The notes: generated from the letters alone by a model not told the origin. Positions 1 through 8,996 are shown, counted from the first letter of the stretch. The stretch: DNA of 60,053 bases from JBBQXY01 sp051004815 (GCA_051004815.1 JBPCJY010000043.1:1-60053), one strand, 5' to 3'. A program made the numbers and translations.

Positions 1-303
1 ACCACCCTGTCCTCTCCCCTGTCGTTTGGAGCGAGGGGAAGGCTCTGTGTGCAACGAGGGCTTTTTCGCTTCGCTAAGAAGGACAGGGCAAGACAGCCCC
101 TCTGTCCCTACTATCAGTTGTCAAGTGAAGGTGACAAAGCAGTAGTAACCAGTCGTGAATACAATGAGATTTGCTCTCCATTGAGCGAGCAATAAACTCT
201 CAAGTATTATATCTCATAGGGCTGCTCCTTTGCCCAAACATATAACAAGTTGAAGGCTAAAACGTATTACTGCTAGAAAGGATTATTGCTGAGGAAGGGA
301 ACC
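1..303. other. Intergenic start of window
   Basis: No gene is visible. An 8-bp inverted repeat (CCCTGTCC at 5-12, GGACAGGG at 81-88) could be the end of an upstream terminator or a dispersed repeat. The rest is AT-rich leader of the next gene. Confidence 0.4.
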
Positions 304-921
304 ATGCCAAAAACACACAAACGACGATCTTACCGTTCAGGATGGCATAAGCGGTTACGTTTGCGGTTTCGCCGTTTTCACCTTACGTTTACAAACGTGG
401 GAGTGCTCGTGGTCATTCTAGCCATTATTTTCGTGTGGTGGTTCAGGACACAATCCTTTCAATCTGAAGCATATAGTGTCCAGGGACCACCAACCGTCAG
501 TGCTGAATTTATCAACCAGGTCCTTGACCACTACCACTCACCTGCCGCTCATAAAGGGCAGGCCCTCTACGATGATGGCGTCAAATATGGTATTGACCCC
601 GTTTACGCTTTGGCCTTCTTTCTGCATGAAAGTTCCTTTGGCACCACGGGAGTCGCCACTGTCACACATTCTCTTGGCAATATTCGGGCCACCGCAGGCT
701 ATCAACAATACGACGGCTATCGCCTCTACCCAACATGGGAGGCTGGCTTCGAGGACTGGTACAAATTGATCGCGGAACAATATGTCGCACGATGGAAGTT
801 AGTCACCGTCGATCAGATTGTCCCTGTCTATGCTCCAAGCACCGAAAACGACGTGGATACCTACATCCAAACCGTTAAACATGCCGTCGATACCTGGCGT
901 AGCGGCAGTGTCGAGGTGTAA
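304..921 (+). CDS. Membrane-anchored glucosaminidase-domain protein
   Basis: A 205-residue protein with a very basic N-terminus (KTHKRR, RLRLRFRRF), one membrane segment (about residues 32-48, VLVVILAIIFVWW), and an outer domain with the lysozyme-like/Flg_J-type glucosaminidase signature: YGIDPVYALAFFLHESSFGT carries the catalytic Glu, followed by NIRAT and a YPTWEAGFEDWYKLI stretch. It probably cleaves cell-wall glycan from the membrane. I chose ATG 304 because GAGGAAGGG lies just upstream; an in-frame TTG at 286 would add six residues but has no properly spaced ribosome site. The dus gene follows after 43 bp and may be co-transcribed. The substrate is inferred from the fold only. Confidence 0.75.
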   Translation: MPKTHKRRSYRSGWHKRLRLRFRRFHLTFTNVGVLVVILAIIFVWWFRTQSFQSEAYSVQGPPTVSAEFINQVLDHYHSPAAHKGQALYDDGVKYGIDPVYALAFFLHESSFGTTGVATVTHSLGNIRATAGYQQYDGYRLYPTWEAGFEDWYKLIAEQYVARWKLVTVDQIVPVYAPSTENDVDTYIQTVKHAVDTWRSGSVEV

Positions 922-964
922 ACTAATTGACCATCCACGCCAAAACGTGTATCATAGAGCCATT

Positions 965-1948
965 ATGAGATACACTTCTTTCTGGAATACCCTGGCAAAA
1001 CCTATCTTTATCCTGGCACCGATGGAAGATGTGACAGATACCGTCCTTCGGCGAGTGATTGCCCGATGCGGGAAACCTGCGGTGTTTTTTACTGAATTTA
1101 CCAACGTGGAAGGCATGTTTTCAAAGGGCGAAAAACATATTGTCCATAGACTGCAATATACCGAAATAGAGCGGCCACTTGTCGCCCAAATTTGGGGGTC
1201 TCAACCGGAAAACTTCTGTAGAGCGGCAAGAAAATTAGTGGATATGGGATTCAGTGGGGTAGACCTTAATATGGGCTGTCCTGCTCAAGGTCCCGTCAGT
1301 AGAGGCGTCTGTTCAGGATTAATTAATAACCGACCACTGGCAAAGGAAATCATTGAAGCAACAAAAGAAGGGGCAGCAGGTCTCATACCAGTAAGTGTCA
1401 AAACACGCTTAGGTTTTCGGGCAATTGACTTCGAGTGGATACAATTCGTTCTTGAACAGAAACCGGCGGTCTTAACTGTTCACTTGCGTACTGTCTCCGA
1501 GATGTCTAAAGTTCCAGCCCATTGGGATAAACTGAAAACGGTTGTCGAGATGAGAGACGCGCTGAGCCGTGAGACGCTGATTATTGGGAATGGGGATATA
1601 AAATCACTCAATGAGGCGAGACAAAAAGTGGCAGAAGCAGGTGCAGATGGCGCGATGATAGGTCGGGGAATCTTTGATAACCCCTTCCTCTTTTCAGATA
1701 CCCTGATAAGTGATAAAACACCGGAAGAGAAAATGCATCTATTGCTTGACCACATGCACCTTTGGCAGGACACCTGGGGGACGAGCAAGCACTTTCCTAC
1801 CTTGCGTAAATTCTTTAAAGTCTACGCAAATGGCTTCCCAGGAGCGCAGGATTTACGTATCCAACTCATGGAAACGCAAACCCCCGCAGAAACAGAACAT
1901 ATTGTTACATCATTTTTACAAACGCTCGACCAACCAGTGCCAAAATAA
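965..1948 (+). CDS. dus: tRNA-dihydrouridine synthase
   Basis: A 327-residue FMN enzyme that reduces uridine to dihydrouridine in tRNA with NADPH. The Dus motifs appear in order: ILAPMEDVTD (FMN binding) near the N-terminus, DLNMGCPAQG, the loop RGVCSGLINN with the probable catalytic Cys, VKTRLGF, HLRT, IIGNGDI and GAMIGRGIFDNP. The frame stays open upstream to 818, but that part overlaps the previous gene in another frame, and residue homology starts at the Met of ATG 965. Length fits the family (310-340). Which of DusA/B/C it matches cannot be settled by eye. Confidence 0.9.
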   Translation: MRYTSFWNTLAKPIFILAPMEDVTDTVLRRVIARCGKPAVFFTEFTNVEGMFSKGEKHIVHRLQYTEIERPLVAQIWGSQPENFCRAARKLVDMGFSGVDLNMGCPAQGPVSRGVCSGLINNRPLAKEIIEATKEGAAGLIPVSVKTRLGFRAIDFEWIQFVLEQKPAVLTVHLRTVSEMSKVPAHWDKLKTVVEMRDALSRETLIIGNGDIKSLNEARQKVAEAGADGAMIGRGIFDNPFLFSDTLISDKTPEEKMHLLLDHMHLWQDTWGTSKHFPTLRKFFKVYANGFPGAQDLRIQLMETQTPAETEHIVTSFLQTLDQPVPK

Positions 1949-2064
1949 GGAGTCAAAAGGTATCAAATGCCGGAAGCTGAATAGGTTATCGTGATATTGG
2001 TGGGTTCAGTATAATAGATGTATGGATGAGACGGATACGTGGATTGAGGAGGATCATACATACA

Positions 2065-2559
2065 ATGCAAAAGCCAGAGCCTATTATTGTGCCACCAAGG
2101 GTACGCATCCCACAAATTCCCCCGCAGGTCATTGCACAAAGGAGACAAGCTTACTTCGTACCTTCACTCTATAGACGATTAGCGACCCCTTTACAATACT
2201 CGCCCCTGCCACCACCATATCGGCCCTATCGGTTGGTTTATATACCCCCTGAAATACGCCATGTTCAGGGTACAGAACGATCGCCATCGCTGGCACATCC
2301 AATGCCAGAAACACCCAGACCATGCCTGATGCTTAACGATACGGGCCAGTTCTCTCCAATACAAGAAACGCCACCGCACATTTCTCTGCCCACATCTCCT
2401 ATGGAAATGCCTGCCACAGTACCCAAATCGCTAGTGGGCTATTCCCCATCGAGCGTGAAACGCCGTGAACCTGGAGTGGGTGAAACGCTCATGGGATGTG
2501 CGACATTGTTCTTAGTGGGCATCATTCTCCTAACGATTCTCTACTATATTGCAGCGTGA
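2065..2559 (+). CDS. Proline-rich protein with C-terminal membrane anchor
   Basis: I do not recognise this 164-residue protein. About 135 residues are rich in Pro, Arg and Tyr (runs such as PPPYRPYR and IPPEIR) with no predicted fold. They are followed by one hydrophobic helix at the very C-terminus (LMGCATLFLVGIILLTILYYI), which gives a tail-anchored topology. ATG 2065 is 11 nt behind GAGGAGGA (2046-2053); an in-frame ATG at 2026 lies before that site and is less likely. The composition suggests a disordered cytoplasmic scaffold; function unknown. Confidence 0.55.
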   Translation: MQKPEPIIVPPRVRIPQIPPQVIAQRRQAYFVPSLYRRLATPLQYSPLPPPYRPYRLVYIPPEIRHVQGTERSPSLAHPMPETPRPCLMLNDTGQFSPIQETPPHISLPTSPMEMPATVPKSLVGYSPSSVKRREPGVGETLMGCATLFLVGIILLTILYYIAA

Positions 2560-2843
2560 CAGCTCTGCCCGGCATAACGCAATAGTTGCACCTTTAATGC
2601 CTGCGCTGATACAATAAAAAGCACATTGGTCGAGGAGAATCCCACCGGATTCACTTCACCTTGATTTGCTGTGTGCTATGTACTTATGCCTGGCAAATTT
2701 CAGGTCGCTCGAACATGAGAAACTATGTGAGACAATGTGTTAGCTATGGCTATAGTTGGCTGTTAGTATTACGAATGTACCTCAGCGTGGGCTGGCACTT
2801 CTGGTGCTGGCGCATACGGCTCTGGTTACAACAATTACATATA

Positions 2844-3551
2844 ATGGAAAGTACACCTATTGATATGAAACAAACCCTGCTTATCGTCCGGCATGGGCAA
2901 TCAACATGGAACGCCGATCATTTACTACCAGGGCAGTTACCGGGCATTCCCCTCAACGATAAAGGCCGGGAGCAAGTAGCTCGACTTGCCGATGCCCTGT
3001 CCGAAATTCCTATCAGTGCTGTCATCAGCAGTCCACTGGAACGAGCACGCGAAACAGCGGAGATTATTGCGCGGAGCCGCGACCTGACTATCCAGTTTGA
3101 CCCCGACTTGATGGACACCAATGTTGGTCGCTGGGCTGGCCAGAAATATGATGAACTGTCGAAAAATGACGCTGAGTGGAAAGCCTATGCTCTTGATCCT
3201 ACGACCGCCCCTGAAGGCATTGAGACGTTTCCCCAGGTGCAGCAAAGAGCAATGGCGGCGGTTGAACGCTGGCGAACACACGAGGGCATAGGGCAATATC
3301 CTGTGTTCGTAGCCCACGCGGATGTGGTAAAGTTGATCGTTGCCTATTATACCGGTCTCGATGCTGGCAAAGCTAGCCGACTTTTTGTAGATAATGCCTC
3401 TGTCAGCCTCGTTGAAATTGATAACGAGAACGTTCACCCGACACGAGTGGTCTCCGTTGGTTGGAATCCTCGTCCCGGATGGCTCAAGCCATCGATTATC
3501 GGGCCACAAAAGGACGATGTCCCTGTCGTCGAGGGTGAGCAAAAATCGTAG
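2844..3551 (+). CDS. Histidine phosphatase family protein (phosphoglycerate mutase-like)
   Basis: A 235-residue histidine phosphatase. The phospho-acceptor motif LIVRHGQSTWN is near the N-terminus, SSPLERARETAE supplies the second conserved Arg, and FVAHADVVK holds the late catalytic His. Wording and C-terminus resemble the MSMEG_4193-type putative phosphomutase group known in Actinobacteria. The frame is open back to 2661, but the extra stretch (rich in Trp, Cys and Tyr) has no family counterpart, so I start at ATG 2844; ATG 2865 is also possible, and neither has a strong ribosome site. Substrate unknown. It lies 48 bp before the ATPase gene. Confidence 0.8.
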   Translation: MESTPIDMKQTLLIVRHGQSTWNADHLLPGQLPGIPLNDKGREQVARLADALSEIPISAVISSPLERARETAEIIARSRDLTIQFDPDLMDTNVGRWAGQKYDELSKNDAEWKAYALDPTTAPEGIETFPQVQQRAMAAVERWRTHEGIGQYPVFVAHADVVKLIVAYYTGLDAGKASRLFVDNASVSLVEIDNENVHPTRVVSVGWNPRPGWLKPSIIGPQKDDVPVVEGEQKS

Positions 3552-3599
3552 TGTGTACTAACCACTGCGAGTAGATACCTTGTGGAAGGGAACGCTAGC

Positions 3600-4445
3600 A
3601 TGTTTGATCCTCGTGACCCTTTAGAACGCTATTATTGGCATTATGATTCTCGGCGGCAACTCTCCATGGCACAGATTATCGCCCTGGGTAGTGTTGACGT
3701 GGAGACGGTCGCGCTCGTCTGGCTATTGCTAGAGCATGGAGCTTCACTGACCGTCTCTGGCCCTACCGACCCTCAGCCAGGAGTAGGGAAAACCACCACC
3801 TTGAATGCCTTGCTACAGTTTTTGCCCGAAGGCACAGCCCTGGCCTACATGTCTGGCATGTATGAGAATTTTGCCTTTACTCGATTGCCCGATATCGATC
3901 CCACCACGACCTACGCGCTCTGTAACGAGGTAAGCGACCATCTGCCCATCTACATGTGGGGGCGTGTCGCCCGCCGCTATTTGACATTGCCTTCTCAGGG
4001 ATATCATATCGCCACGAGCATCCATGCTGATACTATTAACGACGTCATCACTATGTATCACCATGATCTGCACTTACGGGCTGAGGATGTTCGTCAATTA
4101 GGCTTAGTGGTGAACATTGGACTGGTGGGACGTGCCTATCCACCGCGCCGACGCTGGTTAACCACCCACTTCTTACAACCCACAGCTACTCCCAAACATC
4201 CCGACGAGATCGTTCCCGTGCCACTGTCTCTCTGGAAGCAGGTTGGCGATGCATTTGAACACGCCGATCAAACCATTCTCGACAATGTGGCACACTGGCT
4301 CAGTATTCCAACACAAACAATGGCTTCCTCCCTGCAACGTCGCATCGCTTGTTTGCAAGAACAGGTCGCACAGCGTGCGGATAACGACCAAATGTACGAG
4401 GCCATTGCCGCTCTGCGTGAAGATGAGAAGCCAGACAACCCGTGA
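3600..4445 (+). CDS. Orphan secretion-type (VirB11/CpaF-like) P-loop ATPase
   Basis: A 281-residue ATPase. The Walker A motif PGVGKTTTLNALL is at about residues 61-73, preceded by the typical LLEHGASLTVSGP strand. Later an SQGYHIATSIHAD stretch matches the His box of GspE/VirB11/CpaF ATPases, which sense nucleotide in type II/IV secretion and pilus machines. The protein is shorter than those families (about 330-450) and lacks their N-terminal domain, and no pilin or secretion genes are nearby. Start ATG 3600 follows GGAAGGGAACG; GTG 3582 is an alternative. Its role is unknown. Confidence 0.65.
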   Translation: MFDPRDPLERYYWHYDSRRQLSMAQIIALGSVDVETVALVWLLLEHGASLTVSGPTDPQPGVGKTTTLNALLQFLPEGTALAYMSGMYENFAFTRLPDIDPTTTYALCNEVSDHLPIYMWGRVARRYLTLPSQGYHIATSIHADTINDVITMYHHDLHLRAEDVRQLGLVVNIGLVGRAYPPRRRWLTTHFLQPTATPKHPDEIVPVPLSLWKQVGDAFEHADQTILDNVAHWLSIPTQTMASSLQRRIACLQEQVAQRADNDQMYEAIAALREDEKPDNP

Positions 4446-4504
4446 AATAGAAATCGTCCCTACAATTGTTCTCACCATTAGCAAGACTACGAAAGGAGTT
4501 TACC

Positions 4505-4570
4505 ATGCTCAAACGTCAGCAAGAAGCAAACGAAGGGCGATGGCCACGCATCTGCAATGAACGAGCCTAA
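4505..4570 (+). CDS. Possible 21-residue peptide gene ahead of the glycosyltransferase
   Basis: ATG 4505 follows a textbook ribosome site (GAAAGGAGTTTACC) and opens a 22-codon frame ending TAA at 4568-4570. The peptide begins MLKRQQEANEGRWPR and ends CNERA. It sits 27 nt before the GT4 gene, so it may be a leader peptide or small protein coupled to that gene. No homology can be judged at this length. Confidence 0.35.
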   Translation: MLKRQQEANEGRWPRICNERA

Positions 4571-4597
4571 CAATCGAAGAAGAGGAGCATACTCGCT

Positions 4598-5821
4598 ATG
4601 AGTAATACTGTAGCCATGCTCAGTGTCCACACGTCTCCGTTGGATAGACCAGGACGCACGAAGGACGCTGGTGGCATGAACGTCTATATCCGCGAACTAG
4701 CGCGTGAGCTAGGCCACCGCCATAATTCCGTTGATATCTTCACACGTTGGACGAACGAACAGGCACCACGTATCGTACATTTGAGCGCACAAGTGCGTGT
4801 GATCCATATTCCAGCTGGCCCGCTTGCTTCCGTCCCCAAGCACGACCTCTACCAATATCTTCCCGCATTCACACAACAGGTTGATGAATTTCGACGGGCC
4901 GAAGGCAGAGACTACGACATTGTGCATAGCCATTACTGGCTCTCCGGCGTGGCTGCTACCCAATTGGCACAACGTTGGGATGTTCCACACGTCACGATGT
5001 TTCATACATTGGGGCGGCTCAAACAGCTCGCCAATCCCAATAAGCCTGAATCCCCCTTACGGCTTGAAATGGAACAGCAGATCATACAACAAGCTGACCG
5101 CATTATTGCCACCACGGCTGAGGAGCGTATGCAGATTATCCGTTATTGTGGCGTCAGCGCACAGCGCGTTCAGGTGATCCCCTGTGGCGTTGACCTCAAA
5201 CTGTTTGTCGCCCAAAATAAGCAACTGGCTCGGAAAAAACTGGGCTTGAAACCCCAGCAACCAATCTTGCTCTTCGCGGGCAGGCTTGACCCATTTAAGG
5301 GGCCTGATCTGCTCTTACAGGCTGCTGCTATGATGGCAGAGAAGGCGCAAATCGTGGTTGTTGGCGGGAAATTGCAGGACGATGAGGAACTAGCAGCACT
5401 GCAAAAGCTTGCTCGCGACCTCAAGATCGGCTCGCGTGTCCACTTCCTGGGGGCGCGTCCACAGCAGGAACTACCCATGCTTTATAGTGCCGCCGATGTG
5501 ACGGTGGTACCCTCGTACCATGAAAGTTTTGGCCTTGTCGCCGTCGAATCGCTGGCCTGTGGCACACCGGTCGTAGCCAGTCGTGCTGGCGGATTGATGA
5601 CAGTAGTGCGCAATAACGAGACGGGGTACCTGCTGCCGCGCTGTCCCGGCTTTTTCGCCGAACGGCTGGATGCGCTACTGGGCAATCCCGCCTTGCTGGC
5701 ACGTATGCAACTGGCCGCTCGACCCTCTATCCTGCACTTTAGTTGGGACAGCGTCGCCAACCAGGTCAATCAAACGTATGATGCATTGATTGGCGAACAG
5801 GCCTGTCTTGTCGCGCAGTAA
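4598..5821 (+). CDS. Glycosyltransferase family 4 protein (MshA/sucrose-synthase-like)
   Basis: A 407-residue retaining GT-B glycosyltransferase. The N-terminal half carries HTSPLDRPGRTKDAGGMNVYI, the acceptor-side loop typical of MshA and sucrose-phosphate-synthase relatives. The C-terminal half has LLFAGRLDPFKGPDLL and the nucleotide-sugar ExxxxxxxE motif (ESFGLVAVESLACGTPVVA). It would transfer a sugar from UDP- or GDP-sugar to an unknown acceptor. A MshA function (mycothiol) is not supported by any neighbour. The ribosome site AGAGGAG is at 4581-4587. A shared terminator follows. Confidence 0.85.
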   Translation: MSNTVAMLSVHTSPLDRPGRTKDAGGMNVYIRELARELGHRHNSVDIFTRWTNEQAPRIVHLSAQVRVIHIPAGPLASVPKHDLYQYLPAFTQQVDEFRRAEGRDYDIVHSHYWLSGVAATQLAQRWDVPHVTMFHTLGRLKQLANPNKPESPLRLEMEQQIIQQADRIIATTAEERMQIIRYCGVSAQRVQVIPCGVDLKLFVAQNKQLARKKLGLKPQQPILLFAGRLDPFKGPDLLLQAAAMMAEKAQIVVVGGKLQDDEELAALQKLARDLKIGSRVHFLGARPQQELPMLYSAADVTVVPSYHESFGLVAVESLACGTPVVASRAGGLMTVVRNNETGYLLPRCPGFFAERLDALLGNPALLARMQLAARPSILHFSWDSVANQVNQTYDALIGEQACLVAQ

Positions 5822-5869
5822 CGACTTCCCTTACCACTTGTAACGGCATACCTATTCATGATTAACGGC

Positions 5870-5904
5870 GGAAGCTCTTACCACCAGAGGTAGTAAGAGC
5901 TTCC
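5870..5904. terminator. Bidirectional terminator between convergent genes
   Basis: GGAAGCTCTTAC (5870-5881) pairs with GTAAGAGCTTCC (5893-5904) over an 11-nt loop, between the glycosyltransferase and protease genes that converge here. Confidence 0.75.
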
Positions 5905-5926
5905 ACCATATACCATATATGCCTGA

Positions 5927-7777
5927 CTACTGGTTCAATTCGATCTGCAAGATGTCGTTAAAGTTCGGAGAACCCCATCCTGTGGTATAGTCCCAACCCT
6001 TCGTAGCCGTGTAGAACAGGTTATCACCAATGGTGATATCGTTGTAAGGGTGGAAGTTACCGGAATGGTTCGCAACAGCATAGATTTGTGGCACGCCCCC
6101 TAACGCTGTCTTGCCCTTCTGCTGTAAAGCTTGATCGACGAGCAAAGCACCTGCCGCCCAGATGGGTGCCGCCGCACTAGTACCACCGGAACTTGTCCAG
6201 GCTCCCTTGTAGTAGACGGAGATGTTGGGAAAGGCCGCAGCGGCAACATCAGGCACCTGGCGCAAACCGTTCGGTGCCGTTACGGACGGTGAAAACGGGC
6301 CGGGCTGCGTCGTCACCAGCGGCCCACCGTTGTACTGCATGGTCGTGCCTGGGCCGGTCTGCCAGTTGGGACGCTTGAACTCACTGTTCTGGCTTACGCC
6401 GCCGCCGCTCCCCCAATCATTCATACAGAGTGGCAAGCTGTCACCCGCACCCCAGGCGGTTTCGCTGGTGCGCACATTACTGTCATTTACCTGCAAGTGG
6501 GTGCCACCGACCGAGATGGCATAGATGGCACTCGCGGGGAATGAGACCTGCGCAACGTTTCGCAGACGCTGCGAATAGGCACCACAATCACCGCTGCTGA
6601 TAAAGACAGAGATGCCCTCGGCTGCCAATGCGCGTAAACTGCGGTTGACGGCTGCTTGCTCACTGGTGCTAAACGAACTCTCATACGTGCCATAGCTCAC
6701 GCTCAATACCTGTACTTTATGCTCAGAGGCGACACGGTTGAAAACATCGACCATGGACTGCGCAAAGGCAGTGCTGGAACCATCGGTCTGGTAATCGAGG
6801 ATTTGTGCCTGGGGAGCAAGACCGGCAATCAATTCCAGATCCATAATGGCCTCACCCTGACCAGAACCGGCGGCAAGATTCCCATCGACATTGATATTCT
6901 GCACATTGGGCGTAGCGATACCCACACAGGCGGCGTAGTTTGCCAGGTCTTGAGGGCTATAGGCATCGCCAAATTCGGCTACGCCGATAGTCATACCTTG
7001 CCCCTGAAAACCTTGCTGGTACAACTGGTTGACCTGGTAGGCGGCAGCAAGTTTGTTGCGCGTCAGGTTCTGTTTCGCGCCATAGTTGGCACAGTTACCA
7101 GTCAACGTCGTGCCATGCACCAACAACCCAGCCGGGGGCTGAAATTGGGGCAGAGCGAAGTTATCAAGACCAACCACCGAAGCCACCAGTGCATCTACTG
7201 GCTTGGGTAGTGCCGGAACGCCTTGCTGCATAAAGAACTCACGTCCCGCGAGGGTAAAAGATTGCAGTTTAATATTCAGTGTGCGTTCAATCGTAGCTAC
7301 CGTGGCATGGACTTTAATTCCCGAATGCAACGCGTCGGTTGCATCGATGCTATAGCCATGCTGCGTCAACCAGTCTTCAACCTGCTGCTGCTGCGCATCA
7401 GAGAGTGCATACCGTTGCACAATCTGATCGGCGGTCAGATACTGGTGAAAGGTGGACGAGCCAGGAGTATATATTTGCGCCACAGCATTTTCCATCGCGG
7501 CATCGTTGTATGCCAGATTGAAGGTCAGAGGCTTCACTTCATTCTCTGGCAACTGTGTACCACCAGGAAGCTTTCCAGTAGCGGTAGGCTGACCTGCCAC
7601 TGGATGAGAATTTGATGATGGTGAAGTAGCCGTCGGCGTCGTACCGCCAGGAGTGGTAGTAGTTGCTGTGGACGATGAACCGGGTAGAGAGCAAGCACTT
7701 ACTAATACCCCTATCACAACGATCCCAAACACGAGTTGCATAAAGAACCAGAAATTTTTAGCAGATTTTTGTCTCAT
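5927..7777 (-). CDS. S53 (sedolisin/kumamolisin) family lipoprotein protease
   Basis: A 616-residue secreted acid-type serine protease. The lipobox LVSAC places the lipidated Cys at residue 29, followed by a Ser/Thr/Pro linker. A pro-kumamolisin activation domain (about residues 75-215, with FHQYLTADQIVQRYALSD) precedes the catalytic domain. The triad is visible: Glu309 and Asp313 in GEAIMDLEL, oxyanion Asp397 in SSGDCGAY, and Ser534 in SSGGTSAAAPIWA. A calcium site follows (YNDITIGDN, GWDYTTGWGSPN). ATG at 7777 is preceded by GGAGG at 5 nt; an 18-residue upstream extension to 7831 lacks this. Monocistronic by layout. Confidence 0.92.
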   Translation of the reverse strand: MRQKSAKNFWFFMQLVFGIVVIGVLVSACSLPGSSSTATTTTPGGTTPTATSPSSNSHPVAGQPTATGKLPGGTQLPENEVKPLTFNLAYNDAAMENAVAQIYTPGSSTFHQYLTADQIVQRYALSDAQQQQVEDWLTQHGYSIDATDALHSGIKVHATVATIERTLNIKLQSFTLAGREFFMQQGVPALPKPVDALVASVVGLDNFALPQFQPPAGLLVHGTTLTGNCANYGAKQNLTRNKLAAAYQVNQLYQQGFQGQGMTIGVAEFGDAYSPQDLANYAACVGIATPNVQNINVDGNLAAGSGQGEAIMDLELIAGLAPQAQILDYQTDGSSTAFAQSMVDVFNRVASEHKVQVLSVSYGTYESSFSTSEQAAVNRSLRALAAEGISVFISSGDCGAYSQRLRNVAQVSFPASAIYAISVGGTHLQVNDSNVRTSETAWGAGDSLPLCMNDWGSGGGVSQNSEFKRPNWQTGPGTTMQYNGGPLVTTQPGPFSPSVTAPNGLRQVPDVAAAAFPNISVYYKGAWTSSGGTSAAAPIWAAGALLVDQALQQKGKTALGGVPQIYAVANHSGNFHPYNDITIGDNLFYTATKGWDYTTGWGSPNFNDILQIELNQ

Positions 7778-8102
7778 AGATACCTCCACGTTAATTTGTT
7801 CAAAAAAACTCCTTGCAACGAAACCCTTCAACTATTGAGCTTATGTAGTATAACAGAATTGATTATCTGTAGTATAGTGTTTACGACAACAATCTACAGT
7901 GACCAAATTAATATGTTGATTGTGAGATGCATTACTTTTCCTTGCAATGCGCCACCCACAGCAACTTTCGGCTTCCAGGTGGATGAAAAGCTCTGCATAT
8001 AACTGGAAAAGATTGGCTTGGGTGAGAAATCACAAACTGTTCACAAATAGCAATCTATCCAGGTACATTGCCAAAAATACACATTTTTGACACCTTTTGG
8101 GA
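7778..8102. other. Intergenic region upstream of the protease gene
   Basis: AT-rich and without a convincing gene. It holds the leader of the minus-strand protease and two direct copies of GTAGTATA (about 7844-7879), possibly part of its control region. Confidence 0.4.
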
Positions 8103-8131
8103 TGGACAATCTCATTTTCATATGGTATAAT
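8103..8131 (+). promoter_or_regulatory. Strong sigma-70-type promoter
   Basis: TGGACA (8103-8108), a 17-nt spacer and a perfect TATAAT (8126-8131) predict a start near 8138. No sizeable gene lies before the terminator at 8329-8365. Confidence 0.8.
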
Positions 8132-8137
8132 CAATCC

Positions 8138-8365
8138 AATCACAAGGAGATATCCAACGTTTGCAAGTTCAAGCCTTTGTTTGGTAAAACAACAGAGGCG
8201 TTACATACAGCCTCGCTTGTTGTTGGCTGCATGGGGATGAAGTAGGAAAACATGGATTCAGTCTCGACAGCATCACGGATAGCATCACCGCGGGACGCAG
8301 TGATTGCTCGCGATGACACATAGATAACACACTAGGGATGTTTTGCCCTGGTGTTTTTTATTTTT
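8138..8365 (+). ncRNA. Unassigned ~225-nt transcript (small RNA or peptide mRNA)
   Basis: This unit is bounded by a strong promoter and an intrinsic terminator and holds no ORF above 24 codons. A long hairpin is visible: AACAACA-GAGGC (8188-8199) pairs with GCCTC (8210-8214) and, past a 3-nt bulge, TGTTGTT (8218-8224). A repeat of GCATCAC pairs partly with GTGATTGC further on. A 23-codon ATG frame (8252-8323, MDSVSTASRIASPRD...) ends just before the terminator but has a poorly spaced ribosome site. It does not fit tmRNA, SRP RNA or RNase P by their conserved motifs. Confidence 0.55.
8329..8365 (+). terminator. Intrinsic terminator of the small transcript
   Basis: ACACTAGGG (8329-8337) pairs with CCCTGGTGT (8346-8354), followed by a T-rich tail. 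Confidence 0.85.
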
Positions 8366-8649
8366 CACGCATCTTATCAGCGCACTGGATGCCGGGCTCA
8401 TCAATTTTTTCTTCTATGGGCCACTGCTAAGCTCTTGGGACGAGAGCATCTATTTACAAGAAGAAAGGAGGAAGCGTTAAAAGAGACAGCCTATTCAGTT
8501 ATCCTGGCTCCTTGCCAGGTACATATAGTAAGAAATCCACAAAAGCAAACCAAGTGCGCAACAATTGGAACATACGCTGAAAAACAGCGTATAGTGCAAT
8601 CAAGAAGTGGATACGGAGTGGTTGCCAACTAATAAGGAGTGTACCGATC

Positions 8650-8931
8650 ATGAACTCAAGTATGATCAGTAAGATCGCAAAAGCCAAGCGTTATGCCGAA
8701 GAACCCGAACGGATTCAGTTTACCCGCTTTGAAGCAACGTTCCGGGGCGAAAACGATGTACATACCACCGTTTTTGACAATGGTGAATGGACTTGTACCT
8801 GTCGTTTCTTTAATGACTGGGGCGACTGTAGCCACACGATGGCGATGCAGCGCGTTTTGGGCGTGACTATTCCAGCAGCACACCGTCATGGTATTCCTGC
8901 CGGACTGGGTACCAGCCCGCTCGTACACTAA
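8650..8931 (+). CDS. SWIM-type zinc-finger miniprotein
   Basis: A 93-residue protein whose centre reads WTCTCRFFNDWGDCSHTMA, a CxC-x8-CxH SWIM zinc-binding motif. SWIM motifs are usually part of larger proteins (SNF2 helicases, transposases, ZSWIM proteins), but here the motif makes up most of the chain. The start is supported by AAGGAG ten nt before ATG 8650. It probably binds nucleic acid or protein through zinc; no partner is adjacent. The strong upstream site and following terminator support a real single-gene unit. Confidence 0.7.
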   Translation: MNSSMISKIAKAKRYAEEPERIQFTRFEATFRGENDVHTTVFDNGEWTCTCRFFNDWGDCSHTMAMQRVLGVTIPAAHRHGIPAGLGTSPLVH

Positions 8932-8996
8932 CCAGACCTTCGCATATATGGCATTGAGGACTATCCGGCCTCTATTCAAGCCACCCGAACAATAAA

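Noticed and set aside
2661..2843. 61-residue N-terminal extension of the histidine phosphatase
   Set aside because: Trp/Cys/Tyr-rich sequence with a TTG start and no family counterpart.
4598..5821. Naming the GT4 gene mshA
   Set aside because: The GGMNVYI loop is shared with other GT4 enzymes and no other mycothiol gene is nearby.
8138..8365. Identification as 6S RNA, tmRNA, SRP RNA or RNase P RNA
   Set aside because: The conserved core motifs of each were looked for and not found, and the ends do not pair as in 6S RNA.
8351..8632. 93-codon ORF after the small-RNA terminator
   Set aside because: Starts inside the terminator, composition unlike protein, no ribosome site.
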